Shown: positions 10,207 through 18,582 of the stretch, one piece after another
How positions within the stretch are numbered: the stretch's first letter is position 1
How the letters are laid out: each line of letters opens with the position of its first letter
Assembly (NCBI RefSeq): GCF_002884445.1
Contig: NZ_KZ614144.1
Location: 3,702,094-3,766,093, forward strand
Direction of reading: 5' to 3'
DNA length: 64,000 nucleotides
Source of the DNA: Paenibacillus castaneae
Lineage (GTDB): Bacteria > Bacillota > Bacilli > Paenibacillales > Paenibacillaceae
Made by a program: the position numbers and the translations under genes
The notes under the pieces: model-generated
Databases searched by the model: none
What the model was told of the DNA's origin: nothing
Seen by the model: only the letters and a program-made list of their open reading frames with translations

Positions 10207-11196
10207 TCACTTCCCGTTTATTTCAGCCGCAATCGATTCAATCAATTGGCCTTGAATGGCAATACGCGCTTGCCTCACCGCATTCTTGACGGCGAGAGCA
10301 TCTGACGATCCATGACATTTCACGACAAGTCCATTAAGGCCAAGCAGCGGCGCTCCGCCATGCTCCTTATAATCCAGCCTCTTCTTCAACGTACGCAGCT
10401 TAGGCATCATAATCGCTCCAGCCAGCTTCGTCATCAACGATTGTCCGAAAGCGTCTTTAAGCGATGTGAATACATTGCCTGCCGTACCTTCCATGGCCTT
10501 CAGCATGATATTACCGGCAAAGCCGTCACATACAAGCACGTCGCAATTTCGAGACAGCACATCGCGCGCTTCAACATTGCCTATGAAATGAACAGGAGCA
10601 TGCTGAAGAAGCTCATAAGCCGCTTTGGATACTTCATTTCCTTTTTTGGCTTCCGTACCAACATTAAGCAGTCCGACACGCGGTCGTTCTAATCCGTGTA
10701 CCTTGGAACGATATATACTTCCCATTATTGCATATTGCAGCAAATGCTCAGGCTTGGCATCCATGTTGGCGCCTAAGTCGAGTGTTAGTATACCAACTTC
10801 GTCCATTGTCGGCATCATCGGCGCAAGCGCCGGCCTTTCAATTCCATCCATACGGCCGATAACAAGCAGCCCCGTTGCCATAAGTGCACCTGTGTTGCCC
10901 GCAGACAGCATCGCATCCGCTTGGTTCTCGCGGACAAGCTGACCTGCAACAATCATAGATGCTCCCTTCTTGCGGCGTACCGCCTTTACCGGCTCATCAT
11001 CGGGCCCAATAACCTCGTCCGCATGACAAATCGTCAAATTGGATGGCTTATGCCCTTTTAAGAGCGGTTCAATAACAGACGTATTGCCGACCAGCAGCAG
11101 CTCCGTATCCGGCCACTCTGCCGCCGCATCAAGAGCTCCCTGCACAATTAAGCTAGGGGCGTTGTCGCCGCCCATAGCATCAATAGCGATCCGCAT
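10207..11196 (-). CDS. plsX: Phosphate acyltransferase PlsX
   Basis: Makes acyl-phosphate from acyl-ACP for PlsY-dependent glycerolipid synthesis; 329 aa. The family N-terminus MRIAIDAMGGDNAP and the later LDLGANMDAKPEHL and VCDGFAGNIMLK blocks are present. The start at 11196 has GGGGGAG 8 nt upstream. The gene overlaps the end of fapR by 17 bp, which suggests translational coupling to the regulator. Confidence 0.97.
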   Translation of the reverse strand: MRIAIDAMGGDNAPSLIVQGALDAAAEWPDTELLLVGNTSVIEPLLKGHKPSNLTICHADEVIGPDDEPVKAVRRKKGASMIVAGQLVRENQADAMLSAGNTGALMATGLLVIGRMDGIERPALAPMMPTMDEVGILTLDLGANMDAKPEHLLQYAIMGSIYRSKVHGLERPRVGLLNVGTEAKKGNEVSKAAYELLQHAPVHFIGNVEARDVLSRNCDVLVCDGFAGNIMLKAMEGTAGNVFTSLKDAFGQSLMTKLAGAIMMPKLRTLKKRLDYKEHGGAPLLGLNGLVVKCHGSSDALAVKNAVRQARIAIQGQLIESIAAEINGK

Positions 11197-11776
11197 GTTC
11201 GTCTCCCCCTCCACTATCTGTGTCTCTTGCGGAACGATAGATGACAAAATTACCTTGAAAAACCATTTCATCAGCTACATAAGTAAACAGTTCAACTTTT
11301 GCCTTGCTGCGTTCACCCGAAATCGAGCGAACATATGCTTTCGCAATACATTTCTCACCCAGCTTTACCGGGCGGATAAACCTGATATCCGCTGTTACTG
11401 TAAGTGCGATCTCATCGTCTATAACTGCAACTGCGAGTGAATTCGCTTGAGCAAATACGTGATGGCCTCGTGCAATGCCGGTTCTCGAGAACACATGCTC
11501 CTCACTAATCTCAAATACAGATATTCCGCTTTTGTCTAACTCCAGATCGACGATATCTCCTATTACCTCATGCAGAGGCAAGGAACGAACAGAATCGTAA
11601 GAACGCTCAGCCATAAGCTTCAGCCGTTCTCTAAGCTCCGGGATACCAAGCTCCATCCGGTCAAGCCGAATCGTCTGAATACTAACCTTAAGCAGACGCG
11701 TCAGCTCCCGATCTGTTATAAAAGGATTCTCATCAATTAATCGGGCAAGCTGCTGATGCCGCTGCCGTTTTGGCAT
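11180..11776 (-). CDS. fapR: Transcription factor FapR (malonyl-CoA-responsive repressor of lipid synthesis)
   Basis: Repressor of fatty-acid and phospholipid genes, released by malonyl-CoA; about 198 aa. The N-terminal helix-turn-helix contains VSIQTIRLDRMELGIPELRER, matching FapR closely. A hot-dog effector domain follows (FSRTGIARGHHVFAQANSLA, RFIRPVKLGEKCIAKAYV). The start is ambiguous: the ATG at 11776 lacks a clear ribosome binding site, while GTG codons about 7 residues upstream overlap AAAGGTGG. It heads the operon and is probably autoregulated through the operator at 11884-11900. Confidence 0.95.
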   Translation of the reverse strand: MPKRQRHQQLARLIDENPFITDRELTRLLKVSIQTIRLDRMELGIPELRERLKLMAERSYDSVRSLPLHEVIGDIVDLELDKSGISVFEISEEHVFSRTGIARGHHVFAQANSLAVAVIDDEIALTVTADIRFIRPVKLGEKCIAKAYVRSISGERSKAKVELFTYVADEMVFQGNFVIYRSARDTDSGGGDEHADRY

Positions 11777-11861
11777 TCGTTCGATGTTCGGCACCACCTT
11801 TGACAGTATAGTGAAAAATTATTCCAATTGAATGGCAAGTTTATCGTTGTTCATTACGGTT

Positions 11862-11890
11862 ATTATATGAATACAGCGTGATATTATCAC
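11862..11890 (-). promoter_or_regulatory. Sigma-A promoter of the fapR-plsX-fab operon
   Basis: On the minus strand GTGATA (-35, positions 11885-11890) and a perfect TATAAT (-10, 11862-11867) are spaced by 17 bp, about 85 nt upstream of fapR. The FapR operator overlaps the -35 hexamer, an arrangement suited to repression. Confidence 0.7.
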
Positions 11891-11900
11891 CTGGTACTAA
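11884..11900 (-). promoter_or_regulatory. FapR operator
   Basis: The 17-bp sequence TTATCACCTGGTACTAA on the plus strand is an imperfect palindrome. Its right half GGTACTAA would pair with TTAGTACC, from which the left half differs at two positions. It matches the known FapR operator pattern (TTAGTACC/GGTACTAA-type inverted repeat) as I remember it, and it sits on the -35 of the operon promoter. Confidence 0.8.
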
Positions 11901-11994
11901 ATAAGTATATAAAAAAATACGCTCGAGCGCAATGAAGCGTCCAAAAAAACGAATTTCATAAGAAATAGATTTAGAAAAAAAGCGATCACGGCAT

Positions 11995-12026
11995 AAAAAA
12001 AGCACCTCATCGCGTGATGAAGTGCT
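11995..12026 (-). terminator. Terminator after rpmF
   Basis: On the minus strand AGCACTTCATC and GATGAGGTGCT pair around ACGC and are followed by TTTTTTTA. It begins about 20 nt past the rpmF stop and insulates the fapR operon from yceD-rpmF. Confidence 0.85.
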
Positions 12027-12044
12027 ATTTCTGAAATCAAGCCA

Positions 12045-12218
12045 TTATTGGGTAATGATTTCTTTTGTTTTGTAATATCCACAAACCTTGCAAACGCGGT
12101 GAGCTAGTTTAAACTCTCCACATTGCTCACATTTCACCAAGCCCGGTACTGCAAGTTTAAAATGCGTACGACGTTTGTCGCGGCGAGTTTTGGATGTTCT
12201 ACGTTGAGGTACTGCCAT
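12045..12218 (-). CDS. rpmF: 50S ribosomal protein L32
   Basis: 57-aa ribosomal protein of the large subunit. The N-terminus [19 protein letters not shown] is diagnostic, and the two zinc-binding pairs CEQC and CKVC are intact, so this is the zinc-containing (C+) form. The start at 12218 is set by an AAAGGAGGTG ribosome binding site; an upstream in-frame start is not supported. It lies 38 nt after the DUF177 gene, its usual partner. Confidence 0.98.
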   Translation of the reverse strand: MAVPQRRTSKTRRDKRRTHFKLAVPGLVKCEQCGEFKLAHRVCKVCGYYKTKEIITQ

Positions 12219-12256
12219 ATTTCCCACCTCCTTTAAAAAATCAATCAACAAATTGC

Positions 12257-12781
12257 TTATTCCTTAAATAGATCCTTGAGCGCTGCAAAACGCACATCAA
12301 TCTTTGCTGTGTCACAGCTGCATTTTTGCTTATTTAAGTTCTGTCCACATTTTTGACAGAGACCTTTACAGTCCTCGCTGCAAAGCGGAGTTAATGGAAT
12401 GAACAACTGAAGCGCTTCTTCCACATAAGGCCTCAGGTCCAGTCTATCCGCATTTACTTCAATAAAGTCATCGCTCTCTTCTTCCGAGTATTCATCATTA
12501 GCTGCGTCAGCCGCAACTGCAGGCTTAAATAGTTCGGAGAAAGGAATGACTGCATGATCCTGTGTCGGTTCAAGGCAGCGCGAGCATACAAGCTGCAAAT
12601 CAATAGCAAGATTGCCATTCACTTCGATAAAGCCTTCATGCCCAGTCACCTGAAGCGATACATGGAGCGGTCCTGTACGGTAAACATCTTGGCGTCCTTT
12701 AAACAGGTCACTAACATCCAACTTTTCGTCAACTGTTAATTTCAACCCTTTGGACATCGTTTCTTGAATATGAAACTGCAT
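12257..12781 (-). CDS. YceD family protein (DUF177, B. subtilis YlbN type)
   Basis: 174-aa DUF177 protein, usually encoded just before rpmF and linked in other organisms to 23S rRNA accumulation. Visible marks are a CSRC pair in the middle and a C-terminal cysteine cluster ([13 protein letters not shown] ... CSC) typical of the family. The ATG at 12781 (MQFHIQE) has GGGGTG 6 nt upstream. It is the first gene of a two-gene unit with rpmF, behind a near-perfect sigma-A promoter. Confidence 0.92.
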   Translation of the reverse strand: MQFHIQETMSKGLKLTVDEKLDVSDLFKGRQDVYRTGPLHVSLQVTGHEGFIEVNGNLAIDLQLVCSRCLEPTQDHAVIPFSELFKPAVAADAANDEYSEEESDDFIEVNADRLDLRPYVEEALQLFIPLTPLCSEDCKGLCQKCGQNLNKQKCSCDTAKIDVRFAALKDLFKE

Positions 12782-12807
12782 CAGATCACCCCAAACAAAC
12801 AAAGATT

Positions 12808-12837
12808 ATTATATCTATCAGCCTACCGTTTTGTCAA
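12808..12837 (-). promoter_or_regulatory. Sigma-A promoter of yceD-rpmF
   Basis: On the minus strand perfect TTGACA (12832-12837) and perfect TATAAT (12808-12813) with an 18-bp spacer lie 26 nt upstream of the YceD start. It is divergent from tmcAL, whose likely -10 (TATAGT, about 12899-12904) lies about 65 bp away on the other strand. Confidence 0.85.
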
Positions 12838-12941
12838 CATTTTCACGTTGTTTTTCATAAGCATTTCAACAATTCGTGAACGAGAACACTCTCTATGCTA
12901 TAGTAAAACAACCAACATTTAACAAAGAGAGGAACAAACAA

Positions 12942-14192
12942 ATGCGCACAGTTGGACTTATCGTTGAATACAATCCGTTTCATAACGGACATTTGTATCA
13001 TTTGCAGCAATCGCGCAAACTAACGAGCTCAGAAGCTGTTGTAGCTGTCATGAGCGGTCACTTTCTCCAACGCGGCGAGCCCGCCCTGCTTGATAAATGG
13101 TCTAGAACAAGAACCGCGCTTGAAGCCGGCTGCGATCTCGTTATTGAACTTCCTGTCGCTTATGCGACTCAGGCTGCCGAATGGTTCGCATACGGCGCAG
13201 TCTCGCTGCTGGAAGCGACCGGCGTTGTCGATAGCTTCTGCTTCGGGACGGAGAGCGGCGAGCTTGGTCCGCTTCTTCAAGCTTCTGAAGTCGTCGCAAA
13301 TGAGACACCGGCTTTCAAATCCATACTCAAAGCACTACTCCAAACAGGAATCAGCTATCCAAGCGCTTATAGCTCTGCAGTAGCCGGCTATTTGACAAAG
13401 CAAGGTCATGCTTCCGCAGCCCAATTTCCATTCGCGCTTCCTAATCATACATTAGCCTTGCATTATTTGCTTGCTTTGAAACGGATTGGGGGAAGCATGG
13501 AGCCCTTCACCATCACGCGTGAGAAGGCTCAATATAACCAAGCCCACGTTTCCGACAGTCAGATAGCAAGCGCAACTGCGATTCGAAAGCTGTTGCTTGA
13601 GCAGCGTTCACTGAATGAAGCGCGGCCTTTCATACCCGATTCCACCTACCGAACGCTGGAACAGGAATGGCTGGCCGGACGATGTCCAATTAGTTGGGAG
13701 CCATTTACGAAAACTTTGCTTCACTCCATTATAACCCATTCTCCCACTCAGCTTGCAAGCTTGCATGAGATTACAGAGGGCTTAGAGCATCGAATCCGGA
13801 ATGCTTTGCCGAAGCTCGCTAACCAGCAATTCGATGAGTTTCTGGATATTTTGAAAACAAAGCGTTATACGCGCACAAAGCTGCAGCGTGCGCTTCTAGC
13901 CATTCTGCTTGGCCACACCAAGGAAGACTTTACAGCGGCTAAGCTCTCATCAGGAATCGAATACATAAGAGTACTCGGATTTTCGGAGAAAGGCAAGCTT
14001 TTATTGCGCCGCATGCGCAAATCGGCCAAGCTGCCGGTGCTATTAAGCGCCGCCAGACCCCCTCAGCCCTATCGCTATTTAGAGTTGGATACGCAGGCAA
14101 GCGCCGTGTATATGTTAGGAATGCCAGGCGGTGAATCATCGAATGAAGCATTGTTCCGTGATTTCACAGAACGACCGATTACTATTGATTAA
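12942..14192 (+). CDS. tmcAL: tRNA(Met) cytidine acetate ligase TmcAL (YlbM)
   Basis: 416-aa enzyme that makes N4-acetylcytidine at the wobble position of elongator tRNA-Met using acetate and ATP. The nucleotidylyltransferase-like N-terminus VGLIVEYNPFHNGHLYHL contains the HIGH-like FHNGH motif, and VAVMSGHFLQRGEPALLDKW follows. The start at 12942 is preceded by AGAGAGG with about 9-nt spacing; an upstream in-frame ATG at 12876 overlaps the promoter region. It converges with ylbL 30 nt downstream. Confidence 0.93.
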   Translation: MRTVGLIVEYNPFHNGHLYHLQQSRKLTSSEAVVAVMSGHFLQRGEPALLDKWSRTRTALEAGCDLVIELPVAYATQAAEWFAYGAVSLLEATGVVDSFCFGTESGELGPLLQASEVVANETPAFKSILKALLQTGISYPSAYSSAVAGYLTKQGHASAAQFPFALPNHTLALHYLLALKRIGGSMEPFTITREKAQYNQAHVSDSQIASATAIRKLLLEQRSLNEARPFIPDSTYRTLEQEWLAGRCPISWEPFTKTLLHSIITHSPTQLASLHEITEGLEHRIRNALPKLANQQFDEFLDILKTKRYTRTKLQRALLAILLGHTKEDFTAAKLSSGIEYIRVLGFSEKGKLLLRRMRKSAKLPVLLSAARPPQPYRYLELDTQASAVYMLGMPGGESSNEALFRDFTERPITID

Positions 14193-14222
14193 TCAGCTCA
14201 TGGAAGCTTAATTTGACCATCA

Positions 14223-15272
14223 TCAAACTGCCGCATTGAATGCTTCTATTCGTTCAACAGCTTCCTTCAACGTGCTAACGCTAACCACTTTCATGGTAGA
14301 CTTAATCGATTTGGCCTTCGCAGCAGCTTCTTTATAATTATCCGCAGGCGCCAGAAACAGCTGTGCGCCCTGCTTGCTTGCAATAACGATTTTCTGCTTA
14401 ATGCCGCCAATCGCTCCAACTCCGCCATCAACCGAAATGGTTCCTGTTGCAGCTATGCGGTGTCCGCCAGACAAATCGCCAGCGGTCAACAAATCCAGAG
14501 CTTGCAAGGCAAAGACAAGTCCCGCTGAAGGCCCGCCAATATCTCCTGCCGAAATCGACAATCTGTCGCGGCTATCTGCCGGCTCCAAGCTTCTGAGCTC
14601 GGTCAAGCCTGCAATACCAAGCATGTTCAGCCATTGCTCATTGGATAATGACGAATTATGCTTCACTGGAGGGATCTTGACGATTACGCGGTTGCCACCT
14701 CTTTCTAATGCTATCGATACCTTTTCTTCCTCAGTCTTGCTTCGTAAAATGTCAAATACCTGCTCCATGCTGTCAAACTGTTCCCCTCCGACAATGCCAA
14801 GCAATTTATCCCCTGCTTTGAAGGAAAAAGTCATTATATTATCACTCGCATTAACATCCGTTATTACAATTCCCTGAGCCTCGATTCCATAGGACAAGCC
14901 CGCATATTTATAAGCAGCCTCGATAGCGTTATTTTGCGAGCCTTGCATAATAACGTTCAGACGCTCCGCGTACTGCCCCTTAGAATAGCCTCGGAAAACA
15001 TCTCGTTTAAGATGCAAGTCGACTTCAGAGTCCCACATTGATTGTATAGCACGCAAAAAGTTCGGTTCTGTCAATTTAACCGCTGTCAGCAAGAAATCAC
15101 CTTGACCAAGGCTGTCGCCCTTCTCGATCTTCACCATTGGCTTCACTGGAACAGCAAGTCCCGGCTCATACAGGACATATGGCGTGGGAGCATACAGAAT
15201 CACCCACATGAATGCAGCTGTGAATAAGGCTGCTATTACTATCCGGCGCAAGTCAGTTCGTTGCTTTTTCAT
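14223..15272 (-). CDS. ylbL: PDZ-domain Lon-type (S16) membrane protease YlbL
   Basis: 349 aa. It has an N-terminal signal anchor (about 10-30, IVIAALFTAAFMWVILYA), a PDZ domain (about 115-200), and a C-terminal Lon proteolytic domain with the catalytic serine in GDIGGPSAGLVFAL and the lysine in GGIKQKIVIASKQG. In B. subtilis the homologue degrades the SOS division inhibitor YneA, so a role in checkpoint recovery is likely but inferred. It is transcribed divergently from ylbJ across 137 nt. Confidence 0.93.
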   Translation of the reverse strand: MKKQRTDLRRIVIAALFTAAFMWVILYAPTPYVLYEPGLAVPVKPMVKIEKGDSLGQGDFLLTAVKLTEPNFLRAIQSMWDSEVDLHLKRDVFRGYSKGQYAERLNVIMQGSQNNAIEAAYKYAGLSYGIEAQGIVITDVNASDNIMTFSFKAGDKLLGIVGGEQFDSMEQVFDILRSKTEEEKVSIALERGGNRVIVKIPPVKHNSSLSNEQWLNMLGIAGLTELRSLEPADSRDRLSISAGDIGGPSAGLVFALQALDLLTAGDLSGGHRIAATGTISVDGGVGAIGGIKQKIVIASKQGAQLFLAPADNYKEAAAKAKSIKSTMKVVSVSTLKEAVERIEAFNAAV

Positions 15273-15315
15273 CCTTCACCCCCGTAATTGGTCTATCCTA
15301 AGATAGGCATGCGTA

Positions 15316-15345
15316 CTATTTAACGTATACGGTTGTCCATATACT
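15316..15345 (+). promoter_or_regulatory. Candidate sigma-E promoter of ylbJ
   Basis: CTATTTA (15316-15322) and CATATACT (15338-15345) are spaced by 15 bp. They match the sigma-E consensus GHATAWA/CATACAMT at 5 of 7 and 7 of 8 positions. It lies 64 nt upstream of ylbJ, whose B. subtilis counterpart is expressed in the mother cell under sigma-E. Confidence 0.45.
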
Positions 15346-15409
15346 CATGTCATCAAATCATGCTCTATGACCATAAGCCGCCCGTGCGGAATTAGGAGTT
15401 GAAATAGCA

Positions 15410-16639
15410 TTGGCTAAAACCGTTCTATTAGCATTCCTCTCCATCCTGCTTGTCGTTTCCATTATCTTAAGGCCAGATCCTGCTTTTCAAGCCTCGCTGC
15501 AAGGGCTAACCGTTTGGTGGAATATTATATTTCCTGGCCTTTTGCCATTTCTCGTATTATTTGAGATCATTGCTGCATTCGGTATAACTCACGCGATCGC
15601 TTCTTTGCTCCAACCTATGATGAGCAAGCTTTTCAAGCTGCCTGGTGAGGCAGCACTGGCAGCCGTCCTTGGATGGCTTGGCGGATACCCAGCAGGTGCG
15701 GAAGCAGCAGCCACGCTTCGCAAACAAAGTATCGTCACCAAAAAACAGGGCCAGCGGCTGCTGGCCCTGGCTCATATGCCAAACCCTCTATTTATGCTAG
15801 TCGTGATCGGCGCTGGATTTCTGCATAAGCCCATTATGGGAATCATCATCGCTGGTTCTGTGTGGTTGTCAGCGCTTTGGCTGATGCTGTTAACGCGTCT
15901 GTTAAGCCGTCATGACGAAGAGCAAGTTCCAAGCGAGTCGTCTGAAGTAAAGGACAGCCATGGTGGCCAAGGTATTCTCCAGCGTTCGGCTGATGCTCTG
16001 CAGCTTGGACGAGAACAGGACGGACGCAGCTTCGGCAAAGTGCTTGGAGATGCCGTATCCGTCAGCGTTCAGAAGCTGATGATGATCGGAGGCTTTATGA
16101 TTTTTGCTGCTGTCATTGCCAAGCTGTCCGACCCTCTTCTCGCTCCTCTGCTTTCAAAGGCAGGTGTCAGCTTCTTCACTCAAGCGCTCTTCGAAGGTCA
16201 TTTGGGTGCGTATGCCGCCGCTGTATGGGAGGTGCCCGGAAAGAGCATGCTCATTAATGCTGCTGCGATTGCAGCCGTGCTTGCATGGAGCGGCTTGAGC
16301 GGTATTCTGCAGGCCGGCTATGCCATCAGTGGAACGGATTTAAAGCTGATGCCGTTCATTGCGCTTCGAATAATGCATGCTCTGCACGCTTTTGCATTCA
16401 TGCTTCTGCTATGGAAACCAGTGAATTCGCTTCTACGAATTGTTATTGGACCTGGCGCAGCGCCTACCGCTGCTATTCCAATAGATTCGCGAGAATCGCT
16501 TATAGCCACTGTCATACAAGTAGCCGATTTGCCTGCGCTTTGGCCGTATTCACTTACTGCCTGCATGCTGCTAGCATTGGTCTTCCTTCTTCTTACCACC
16601 CTGCTGCTTCCCTACCGGAAATCAGGCAAATTCATATGA
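15410..16639 (+). CDS. ylbJ: Sporulation integral membrane protein YlbJ (SpoVV), dipicolinate transport
   Basis: 409-aa polytopic membrane protein of the nucleoside-transporter-gate family. In B. subtilis YlbJ/SpoVV moves dipicolinic acid across the outer forespore membrane. Hydrophobic helices run along the whole length, and the conserved GWLGGYPAGAEAAATLRKQ and AHMPNPLFMLVVIGAGF blocks are present. It starts with TTG at 15410, with AGGAG 11 nt upstream. A candidate sigma-E promoter lies upstream. Confidence 0.9.
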   Translation: MAKTVLLAFLSILLVVSIILRPDPAFQASLQGLTVWWNIIFPGLLPFLVLFEIIAAFGITHAIASLLQPMMSKLFKLPGEAALAAVLGWLGGYPAGAEAAATLRKQSIVTKKQGQRLLALAHMPNPLFMLVVIGAGFLHKPIMGIIIAGSVWLSALWLMLLTRLLSRHDEEQVPSESSEVKDSHGGQGILQRSADALQLGREQDGRSFGKVLGDAVSVSVQKLMMIGGFMIFAAVIAKLSDPLLAPLLSKAGVSFFTQALFEGHLGAYAAAVWEVPGKSMLINAAAIAAVLAWSGLSGILQAGYAISGTDLKLMPFIALRIMHALHAFAFMLLLWKPVNSLLRIVIGPGAAPTAAIPIDSRESLIATVIQVADLPALWPYSLTACMLLALVFLLLTTLLLPYRKSGKFI

Positions 16640-16662
16640 TCAAGCAGATGCTTTGAATTCAC

Positions 16663-17166
16663 CTAGATGCGAGATTTGTATTTTTCCCTTAGCTGCTGCT
16701 CTACTAGAGGAGGCACAAGCTCATGGACAGCGCCATGAAACTGAGCAATTTCTTTTACAATACTAGAGCTTAGATAAGAATATTTGGGATTGGTCATCAT
16801 AAACATCGTATCGATTTCATTATCCAGCAAATGGTTCGTTGAAGCGAGCTGAAGCTCGTATTCAAAGTCGGTAACGGAACGAATACCTCTTATAATAACG
16901 TTTGCTTGCTTTGTCTTCATAAATCGTACAAGCAAGTCACGGAAGCTGTCGATCTCCACATTAGGAATGTCACGGGTAACTTCGGTTAGAAGCGCTTTGC
17001 GCTCATCTACGCTGAACAGCGGATTTTTGCTTGAATTGTTCAGAACGGCCACAATCAGCCGATCAAATTGCTTTGCGGATCTGCGAATAATGTCTAAATG
17101 ACCATAAGTAACGGGATCAAAGGTGCCGGGGTATACGGCTACTCGCTCTTGTTTATTCGTGGGCAT
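16663..17166 (-). CDS. coaD: Phosphopantetheine adenylyltransferase
   Basis: Penultimate enzyme of coenzyme A synthesis, 167 aa. It shows [18 protein letters not shown] with the TxGH nucleotidylyltransferase motif, the [12 protein letters not shown] block and the C-terminal [10 protein letters not shown] motif. The start at 17166 ([14 protein letters not shown]) has GGGAGTG 6 nt upstream. It overlaps the end of rsmD by 14 bp, indicating translational coupling. Confidence 0.97.
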   Translation of the reverse strand: MPTNKQERVAVYPGTFDPVTYGHLDIIRRSAKQFDRLIVAVLNNSSKNPLFSVDERKALLTEVTRDIPNVEIDSFRDLLVRFMKTKQANVIIRGIRSVTDFEYELQLASTNHLLDNEIDTMFMMTNPKYSYLSSSIVKEIAQFHGAVHELVPPLVEQQLREKYKSRI

Positions 17167-17746
17167 CAACTGCACTCCCGTCTTCATTTTCTTGGCTGCT
17201 ATACCGGTATATAGATACGGCAATATCTCCGTATTTCGCGTGTTTTATTTGATCAAAATGTTCCAGCTGCTCTGGGTAGAGATGAGTCGCATCATGCTCA
17301 ACAACTACAATAGCTTCCGGCTCCAGCATTTGATTTACTGCCAGCTGCTCCATTAGTGCATCCATAGTGGTCATTTTGTATGGCGGATCAAGAAAAACAA
17401 GCCGGAACTTCTGCTCCCGCTTAGCCAGCGCTTTCAATGCGCGCTCCGCATCATTCCTATAAATTTCCGCTGCACTGCCCATTTTCGCCGTCTCAACATT
17501 TTGACGTATGATGTCGACGCTTAGTTTCTCCCGATCAATAAAGACCGAATGTTCTACTCCTCTGCTCCATGCCTCAATGCCTAATCCGCCCGTTCCTGCG
17601 AACAAATCAAGCGCTATTCCACCATCGAAGTAAGGTCCGATCATGCTAAATATGGCTTCCTTCACCTTATCCGTTGTCGGCCTCGTGTTCATACCGGGAA
17701 CAGCCTTGAGCATGCGGCCTTTTGCCTCGCCCGCGATGACTCTCAC
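17153..17746 (-). CDS. rsmD: 16S rRNA (guanine966-N2)-methyltransferase RsmD
   Basis: 197-aa SAM-dependent methyltransferase modifying small-subunit rRNA. Motif I is [17 protein letters not shown] and the catalytic motif IV is FLDPPYK. It uses a GTG start with AGGGG upstream. It is the first gene of an rsmD-coaD unit and borders the variable block that begins just to its right. Confidence 0.95.
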   Translation of the reverse strand: MRVIAGEAKGRMLKAVPGMNTRPTTDKVKEAIFSMIGPYFDGGIALDLFAGTGGLGIEAWSRGVEHSVFIDREKLSVDIIRQNVETAKMGSAAEIYRNDAERALKALAKREQKFRLVFLDPPYKMTTMDALMEQLAVNQMLEPEAIVVVEHDATHLYPEQLEHFDQIKHAKYGDIAVSIYRYSSQENEDGSAVDAHE

Positions 17747-17876
17747 TGCAATTGCCCCTTTCTATCTCGTTCCCGCTTATCGTACCATAGAACCCCTTTA
17801 TTAATAAAGCAGAAGCATTGCTATAAAAAAGAGCTATGAACCGACTATTTGCTTCTAATTGCGGGAATTAATATCC

Positions 17877-18002
17877 TTATTCATGTTTATTTTCCTGTGA
17901 AATGGGCATCATGAAATTATCGGCGTTGCAAGATGCCGTAGACAACCGCGGAGAAGACTTACGTTTCCCCATAAGCTCTTCGTCCGGTTTCTCCTCTCCC
18001 AT
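17877..18002 (-). CDS. Possible 41-aa small protein (alternative reading of the 17.9-kb locus)
   Basis: The minus strand carries an open frame starting MGEEKPDEELMGKRKSSPRL and ending ISQENKHE. No good ribosome binding site precedes the first ATG. A second ATG 10 codons in, giving 31 aa, has GAAGAG nearby. I do not recognise the protein. It occupies the same DNA as the structured plus-strand RNA candidate; probably only one of the two is real. Confidence 0.25.
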   Translation of the reverse strand: MGEEKPDEELMGKRKSSPRLSTASCNADNFMMPISQENKHE

Positions 18003-18038
18003 TGAAAAGGAGCTCTCGAAAGAGGGCTCCGATTTTTT
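17880..18038 (+). ncRNA. Candidate small RNA with C-rich hairpin loop and intrinsic terminator
   Basis: The 346-nt gap between rsmD and the Gln-rich gene holds a plus-strand structured segment. Stem 1 pairs GGCATC (17905-17910) with GATGCC (17932-17937). Stem 2 pairs GAAGACTTA (17953-17961) with TAAGCTCTTC (one bulge) and exposes the loop CGTTTCCCCA. A single-stranded CTCTCCC follows, then a terminator (18009-18038). C-rich exposed loops that pair with Shine-Dalgarno sequences are typical of Gram-positive regulatory RNAs. Only a weak promoter (TTGCTT-17-TATCCT, 17849-17877) is seen, so this is a candidate. Confidence 0.4.
18009..18038 (+). terminator. Intrinsic terminator of the small RNA candidate
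   Basis: GGAGCTCTC and GAGGGCTCC form nine base pairs (one G-U) around a GAAA tetraloop, followed by GATTTTTTG. It is oriented on the plus strand, where no protein gene precedes it, which argues for an unrecognised plus-strand transcript. Confidence 0.75.
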
Positions 18039-18047
18039 GTTGTAAAC

Positions 18048-18086
18048 AAAAAAAGAGCCTGCGGAATAATCCGAAGGCTCTTTTTT
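18048..18086. terminator. Bidirectional terminator
   Basis: AAAAAAAGAGCC ... GGCTCTTTTTT forms a symmetric hairpin with an inner CGGA/TCCG stem and U-runs on both strands. It lies 6 nt past the stop of the Gln-rich gene (minus strand) and would also back up the small-RNA terminator on the plus strand. Confidence 0.8.
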
Positions 18087-18092
18087 AATCCA

Positions 18093-18368
18093 TTATTGAA
18101 GCGGTTTGTTTTGAGAATTCATAGCTTCCGCTTGTGCTTGTTGAAGCATTTGCTGTGCGAGTAGAATGTCATGCTGCTCTTCCTTGACTTGCTGTTGAGC
18201 TTGCAGCACCTGTTGAATCCCCGTTTGCAGCTGTTGTTCTGCTTCTAATAATTCTAAACTTTCTTCCTGCAGCAGTTGATGCGCCGTTTGAACATCAAGC
18301 TGTGCTTGCTGTAATTTTTGATTTTCTTGAAGATTAGCAGCATGCTGCTGTAGATTTCGATTCGACAT
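18093..18368 (-). CDS. Glutamine-rich coiled-coil small protein, function unknown
   Basis: 91 aa from the ATG at 18368 (MSNRNLQQ), with GGGGG 8 nt upstream; a longer in-frame form from 18416 is less likely. Almost the whole chain is one predicted amphipathic helix very rich in Gln, Leu, Glu and Ala, with runs such as QQVLQAQQQVKEEQ. It has no Cys and no membrane segment. I do not recognise the family. It is monocistronic with its own terminator, next to genes for sporulation peptides, but no sporulation promoter was identified. Confidence 0.7.
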   Translation of the reverse strand: MSNRNLQQHAANLQENQKLQQAQLDVQTAHQLLQEESLELLEAEQQLQTGIQQVLQAQQQVKEEQHDILLAQQMLQQAQAEAMNSQNKPLQ

Positions 18369-18582
18369 ATAGCAAACCCCCATATTTATTGTTTTAGTCC
18401 TTTTTTGTCCAATCATTATAGTGCTCTTAAAACATTTTTTTATGCTATATCACGTAAATGGATTTGACAAACGGGACACTATAGTCTGATTAATTGCATA
18501 GCAGAACTCATCTTAATATTGGCAATCCCTATTATCCTTCTCCGTAATCATAGGGCTGATGACATTGAATCATTGCCTCTGT

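Noticed and set aside
17945..17956. Possible T-box motif (ACCGCGG) in the 17.9-kb RNA candidate
   Set aside because: The conserved T-box GGTGG context and specifier stem are missing, and no aminoacyl-tRNA or amino-acid gene follows.
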